The position numbers and the translations under genes are program-made. From Paracoccaceae bacterium (GTDB lineage Bacteria; Pseudomonadota; Alphaproteobacteria; Rhodobacterales; Rhodobacteraceae), in contig NVQY01000120.1 of the NCBI GenBank assembly GCA_002400675.1, positions 1 through 7,352 on the forward strand: a DNA stretch of 7,352 nucleotides, written 5' to 3'. Each line of letters starts with the position of its first letter. Position 1 is the stretch's first letter. Shown here in pieces: positions 4,307 through 7,352 of this stretch. The notes beneath the pieces were generated by a model. The model ran no database searches and was not told the origin of the DNA. It worked only from the letters and a program-made list of their open reading frames with translations.

Positions 4307-6772
4307 TCATTTATGGATTAACGGCGATGATACCGTCTTCAGGAATTTCTTGTGCCTGCGGGCGGTGTGGTCAAAGCGGCGATAGACCGCAATCTTGGCC
4401 GCGTCGGTGACAAAGGCCCAAATGATCGAATAGGACCAGATCAACCCCACATCGAACCACGACAGCGGTGCCATCAGCCCGAACGGATACAGCACCAGGG
4501 CGGTCGCCGCGAGTTTGGTGCCGATCGCCGACCAGATCATCACTGGTGCCGGATAGGGGCGCTGAATGAACCAGCCACGGGCGCGCGCAACAAACAGCGC
4601 CATGTGGCCCGATACCGCCATCTTAAGGAATACATAGGTCTGAATCTTGTCCACCGGCAACTTTAGCCAGTCCATCGCCAGATAGAGCATCAGAAAACTG
4701 CCGATGGTGCCAATCGCCCCCATCACCGTCGATACCGACAGCACCCGGTGCATGTCCCAGCGCACCGGTTTCGGGTCCAGCCAGGTGTTGTCATAGGCAA
4801 TGGTCATGATCGGAATGTCGTTGAAGAACGCCAGCAGGATGATCATCACCGCCGTGATCGGATAGAAATCGTAAATGATCATCGCCAGCACGACAAAGAC
4901 CATGATCCGTATGGTTTCGTTGATACGATAGATCGCATAAGAGTTCATTCGCTCGAAAATCCGCCGCGCCTCTTCGATTGCGTGGATGATCGTGGACAGC
5001 CCCGGCTGGGTCAGGATCAGATCGGCGGCGGCGCGGGCGGCGTCGGTGGCTCCGCTGACGGCGATGCCAACATCGGCCTGTTTCAGCGCTGGCGCATCAT
5101 TGACGCCATCGCCGGTCATGCCCACGAGATGGCCGCGATCCTGTAGGGTCTGGACGATGGCGTATTTATGTTCGGGAAACACTTGGGCGAACCCGTCAGC
5201 CTGTTCGACCCGCTCGCCCACATCGTTGACGATGCTTGACCCGTCTTCACCAAACAGATCGGTTGCCGGCTGAATGTCGCGCCCAAGGCCAAGCCCGCCA
5301 GAGATTTCGCGGGCGATTGCCACGTTGTCGCCGGTGACCATTTTGACATCGACGCCGTGCAAGCGTGCCTGCCGGATCATTTCGGCGGAATCCTCGCGCG
5401 GGGGGTCGAACATCGGCAAGATTCCAAGAAAAGTCCAGTTCTGATCGTCGTCCATCCGCGCCACGCCAAGCGTGCGAAACCCCTTGGCGGCCAGCCCGTC
5501 AACCAACTGTCTGGCCCGCACGGCATCGTCGCCGGACAGGTTGGTCAGCGCCTCGATCACCTGAGGCGCGCCCTTGGTGACGCGAAATCTTTGACCGTCG
5601 GCGGCGGTAATGGCGGCCTCGGTACGCTTGGTTATAGGATCGAACGGCGTGAATTCGGTCTGGGTGTAGCCATCGGTGATATTGGCGTCGTCAAGACCTC
5701 CGATCACCGCCAGATCAATGGCATCGGCGTTTTCCGCCTTAGAGGCCAGCGCCGCCGCAAGGATCAGTGATTGCGCATCCGGCGCGGCAAACACAATCGG
5801 GTCGCCCAGCGTCAGCCGGTTTTGGGTCAGCGTGCCGGTTTTGTCCGAAAACAGAATATCAATGCCGGCCATTTCCTCGATTGATTGCAGACGCGAAACG
5901 ATGGCCTTTTTCTTTGACAGCTTCAGCGCCCCTGCCGCCATGGTCACCGACAGAACCGCAGGCATCGCGACAGGAATTGACGCGACGGTCAGGATCAGCG
6001 CGAATTGCACGATGTCAAGGATCGGCGTGTCGCGGTAAAGCTGCACCATGATCAGGATAACCACCAGCCCGAGGCTGACGAAGATCAGGTAATCACCAAT
6101 CGCCAGAACCGCTTTCTGGAAATGCGACGGGGCACCAGCACTTTGCACCAGACTGGCGGTGCGACCGAAAAAGGTGCTGGCCCCGGTGGCGGTTACCACC
6201 GCTTCCATCTCGCCCTGCTTGGCGATTGCGCCGGAATAGGCCAGCTCTCCGACGGTCTTGTCAACCGGCAGGGATTCCCCGGTCAGGGCGGACTGGTCGA
6301 CCGCCAGATACTGGCCGGTGACCAATGTGGCGTCGGCGGGGATGATGTCTCCGGCCCGCAAGCGGATCACGTCGCCGGGTACCAATTGGGCCGCATCCAG
6401 CATCGACCACTGCCCGTCACGCAGCACCCGCGCCTTGAGGGCAAGTTGGTTCTTGAGCGCGTCAAGCGCGCTGGCGGCCTTGTATTCCTGCCAGAAACCG
6501 ATGCCGGCATTGAACAGCAACAGCGCCATGATGATCACGAAATCCGGCCAGTGCTGCACCAGCGCCGACAGAATGGCCGCCACTTCGATCATCCACGGGA
6601 TCGGCCCCCAGAAATAGTGCAGGAATTTCAGGAGCGGGCTGGAGTGGTTTTCCTGCAAGGTGTTGGCACCGTGTTTTTCAAGCCGCCGCGCCGCCTCTTG
6701 CTTGCTCAGACCCAAGGACAGATCGGTGTCGTCAGGCGTCGGGACCGGTGACTCGGCCAAGGGCTTTTTCAT
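4307..6772 (-). CDS. P-type ATPase, plasma-membrane proton pump type (P3A)
   Basis: This complete 821-residue P-type ATPase uses ATP to export a cation, most likely H+, across the inner membrane. Order of parts: N-terminal cation_ATPase_N helix pair (about 17-45), M1-M2 (about 57-95), actuator domain with TGES (164-167), M3-M4 with PVAMPAVLSVTMA (267-279), phosphorylation site DKTGTLT (Asp310), nucleotide-binding KGAP (400-403), DPPR (456-459), hinge MTGDGVNDAPALK (552-564), and M5-M10 to about 795. The P3A assignment rests on PVAMPAVLSVTMA, very close to the plant and fungal H+-ATPase form, and on Asn88 in M2 and Asp652 (FFNDIPIMTI) in M6. By motif these fit the plant pump's proton-site residues. 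No metal-binding CPx motif and no N-terminal heavy-metal domain is present. The C-terminus ends soon after M10, so the eukaryotic autoinhibitory tail is lacking. AGGAGA (6781-6786) is 8 bases before the ATG. It faces the hydrolase gene with 22 bases between stops. Confidence 0.93.
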   Translation of the reverse strand: MKKPLAESPVPTPDDTDLSLGLSKQEAARRLEKHGANTLQENHSSPLLKFLHYFWGPIPWMIEVAAILSALVQHWPDFVIIMALLLFNAGIGFWQEYKAASALDALKNQLALKARVLRDGQWSMLDAAQLVPGDVIRLRAGDIIPADATLVTGQYLAVDQSALTGESLPVDKTVGELAYSGAIAKQGEMEAVVTATGASTFFGRTASLVQSAGAPSHFQKAVLAIGDYLIFVSLGLVVILIMVQLYRDTPILDIVQFALILTVASIPVAMPAVLSVTMAAGALKLSKKKAIVSRLQSIEEMAGIDILFSDKTGTLTQNRLTLGDPIVFAAPDAQSLILAAALASKAENADAIDLAVIGGLDDANITDGYTQTEFTPFDPITKRTEAAITAADGQRFRVTKGAPQVIEALTNLSGDDAVRARQLVDGLAAKGFRTLGVARMDDDQNWTFLGILPMFDPPREDSAEMIRQARLHGVDVKMVTGDNVAIAREISGGLGLGRDIQPATDLFGEDGSSIVNDVGERVEQADGFAQVFPEHKYAIVQTLQDRGHLVGMTGDGVNDAPALKQADVGIAVSGATDAARAAADLILTQPGLSTIIHAIEEARRIFERMNSYAIYRINETIRIMVFVVLAMIIYDFYPITAVMIILLAFFNDIPIMTIAYDNTWLDPKPVRWDMHRVLSVSTVMGAIGTIGSFLMLYLAMDWLKLPVDKIQTYVFLKMAVSGHMALFVARARGWFIQRPYPAPVMIWSAIGTKLAATALVLYPFGLMAPLSWFDVGLIWSYSIIWAFVTDAAKIAVYRRFDHTARRHKKFLKTVSSPLIHK

Positions 6773-6885
6773 TGTTCAAATCTCCTGAAGGCACCACCGG
6801 GGTCGACTGCCGGGCGCATCCGCTGCAAATTTCCAGTCTGTAACTTTTCAGTCATGGCCATACCCCATCTCATTACCAGAGCCAT
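6769..6885 (-). CDS. Possible 38-residue small ORF overlapping the ATPase start (ATGA)
   Basis: On the minus strand an ATG at 6883-6885 opens 38 codons (MALVMRWGMAMTEKL..., ending GGAFRRFEQ) that stop at a TGA (6769-6771) sharing the ATGA with the proton-ATPase start. AAGGG lies about 8 bases before this ATG, a workable Shine-Dalgarno. Further in-frame ATGs follow at codons 5, 9, 11 and 23, so the true start is uncertain. The peptide is basic, without a membrane segment or known domain. The ATPase Shine-Dalgarno lies inside this frame. An ATGA overlap is typical of translationally coupled gene pairs, but a frame of this length in GC-rich DNA may be chance. It could be a coupling leader or a small regulator of the pump. 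Confidence 0.35.
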   Translation of the reverse strand: MALVMRWGMAMTEKLQTGNLQRMRPAVDPGGAFRRFEQ

Positions 6886-6931
6886 TTGCGAAACCCTTGA
6901 TCGGTTTCCTGTCTCTGCTTTCTTGCCGGCG

Positions 6932-6954
6932 TGCAGGGCGGTTCCGGCCCCGCA
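6932..6954. other. GC-rich hairpin in the spacer after the flavoprotein gene
   Basis: TGCAGGGC (6932-6939) pairs with GCCCCGCA (6947-6954) over 8 bp, with one G-T wobble when read on the minus strand, around a 7-base loop. It begins about 20 bases downstream of the minus-strand flavoprotein stop. No T-tract follows on either strand, so it is not a canonical intrinsic terminator. It may stabilise the mRNA end or assist factor-dependent termination before the ATPase unit. Confidence 0.4.
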
Positions 6955-6974
6955 TGCCGCTGTTGATTTGCACG

Positions 6975-7352
6975 TTAACCCATCTTTGCCAGCGCCGCGC
7001 GCGCCGCCAGACCAAACGCTTCGGACAGCGTCGGGTGCGGGTGAATGGTGGCGGCCAGTTGCGGCAGCGTCACGCCGTTGGCAACCGCCAGCGCGGCCTC
7101 TCCGATCAGGCCGGCGGCACCGGCCACCAGCACGTGAATGCCGACGATACGCAGATCCTTGCGCTGGTAGACAATGCGCGCCAGCCCCTCGGCCTCGCCA
7201 GAGATCTGCGCGCGGGCATCAATACGATAGTCGTATTCAGCCACCGCCACATCCAGCCCAGCGGCGCGGGCGGCCGTTTCGGTCAACCCGGCCATGCCAA
7301 GTTCGGGATGCGAGAAAATCACCGCGCTGTTGGTCTCGGGGCGCGGCCAGCC
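6975..7352 (-). CDS. Dihydrolipoamide dehydrogenase-like flavoprotein disulfide reductase (C-terminal 125 residues, cut by window edge)
   Basis: This is the dimerisation domain of an FAD-dependent pyridine nucleotide-disulfide oxidoreductase. The class oxidises dihydrolipoamide in 2-oxoacid dehydrogenase complexes, or other dithiols, using NAD+. The visible part enters in frame from the window end. It contains VIFSHPELGMAGLTE (the family's interface signature xxFTxPExxxVGLTE), then LRIVGIHVLVAGAAGLIGEAALAV, and IHPHPTLSEAFGLAARA. The HPHPTLSE stretch is the family's HxHPTLSE motif, in which the second His and the Glu form the catalytic base pair of the partner subunit. The end (AALAKMG, TAA 6975-6977) is shorter than the tail of classical E. 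coli Lpd. The redox-active Cys pair and FAD-binding motif lie outside the window, so mercuric reductase, glutathione reductase or transhydrogenase relatives cannot be strictly excluded. The IHxHPTLSE form favours the Lpd branch. No E1/E2 partner genes are in view. Confidence 0.85.
   Translation of the reverse strand, partial: GWPRPETNSAVIFSHPELGMAGLTETAARAAGLDVAVAEYDYRIDARAQISGEAEGLARIVYQRKDLRIVGIHVLVAGAAGLIGEAALAVANGVTLPQLAATIHPHPTLSEAFGLAARAALAKMG

Noticed and set aside
6005..6751. Long plus-strand frame (248 codons) opposite the ATPase gene.
   Set aside because: It is antisense to the conserved ATPase coding frame, has low-complexity Arg/Gln/Gly-rich composition and no recognisable domain; it is a shadow of GC-rich codon usage.
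1..7352. Mobile element, CRISPR array, tRNA/rRNA or a defence or other novel multi-gene system.
   Set aside because: No transposase or integrase motifs, terminal inverted repeats, spaced repeats, tRNA-like folds or rRNA sequence were seen; the recognised genes are unrelated metabolic and transport functions.

Overview
The window looks like a GC-rich alphaproteobacterial chromosome segment. The codon use, the TctCBA-type tripartite tricarboxylate transporter and the overall style are those of marine or soil Rhodobacterales, but this placement is inference from gene content, not a database match. No phage, IS element, CRISPR array, tRNA or rRNA is visible.

Layout, left to right. (1) Positions 1-1778, minus strand: a tripartite tricarboxylate transporter operon in the order tctC-tctB-tctA, with tctA running off the left edge. 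A hairpin followed by a T-tract between tctC and tctB could set the excess of binding protein over membrane subunits. tctB and tctA are one base apart. (2) Positions 1779-2084: a 306-base divergent spacer with an excellent Shine-Dalgarno for tctC, a short perfect inverted repeat, a possible plus-strand promoter and a 22-codon mini-ORF. (3) Positions 2085-2386, plus strand: a broken glutathionyl-hydroquinone reductase (xenologous GST) gene. Its start region reads normally to the Cys-Pro-Trp-Cys active-site motif, then jumps in another frame to what looks like the extreme C-terminus of the same family. This fits an internal deletion at a short microhomology. (4) Positions 2358-3158, minus strand: a nucleoside phosphorylase family protein, converging on the GST remnant. 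(5) Positions 3159-3369: a 211-base divergent spacer with a perfectly abutting 32-bp tandem duplication and small inverted repeats. (6) Positions 3370-4284, plus strand: a secreted alpha/beta hydrolase with a complete Ser-Asp-His triad. (7) Positions 4307-6772, minus strand: a complete P-type ATPase of the P3A (plasma-membrane proton pump) kind, converging on the hydrolase with a 22-base gap. (8) Positions 6773-6974: a spacer holding a possible 38-codon ORF whose stop overlaps the ATPase start (ATGA). (9) Positions 6975-7352, minus strand: the C-terminal part of a dihydrolipoamide dehydrogenase-like flavoprotein.

The genes do not form one pathway. The clear functional unit is the Tct transporter: periplasmic capture by TctC, with TctA and TctB as the ion-gradient-driven permease. 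The proton ATPase could contribute to the membrane gradient, but its linkage here is only positional. I did not find a convincing new biological system. The items most worth checking are the GST deletion, the 32-bp tandem duplication, the ATGA-coupled small ORF and the tctC/tctB attenuator.
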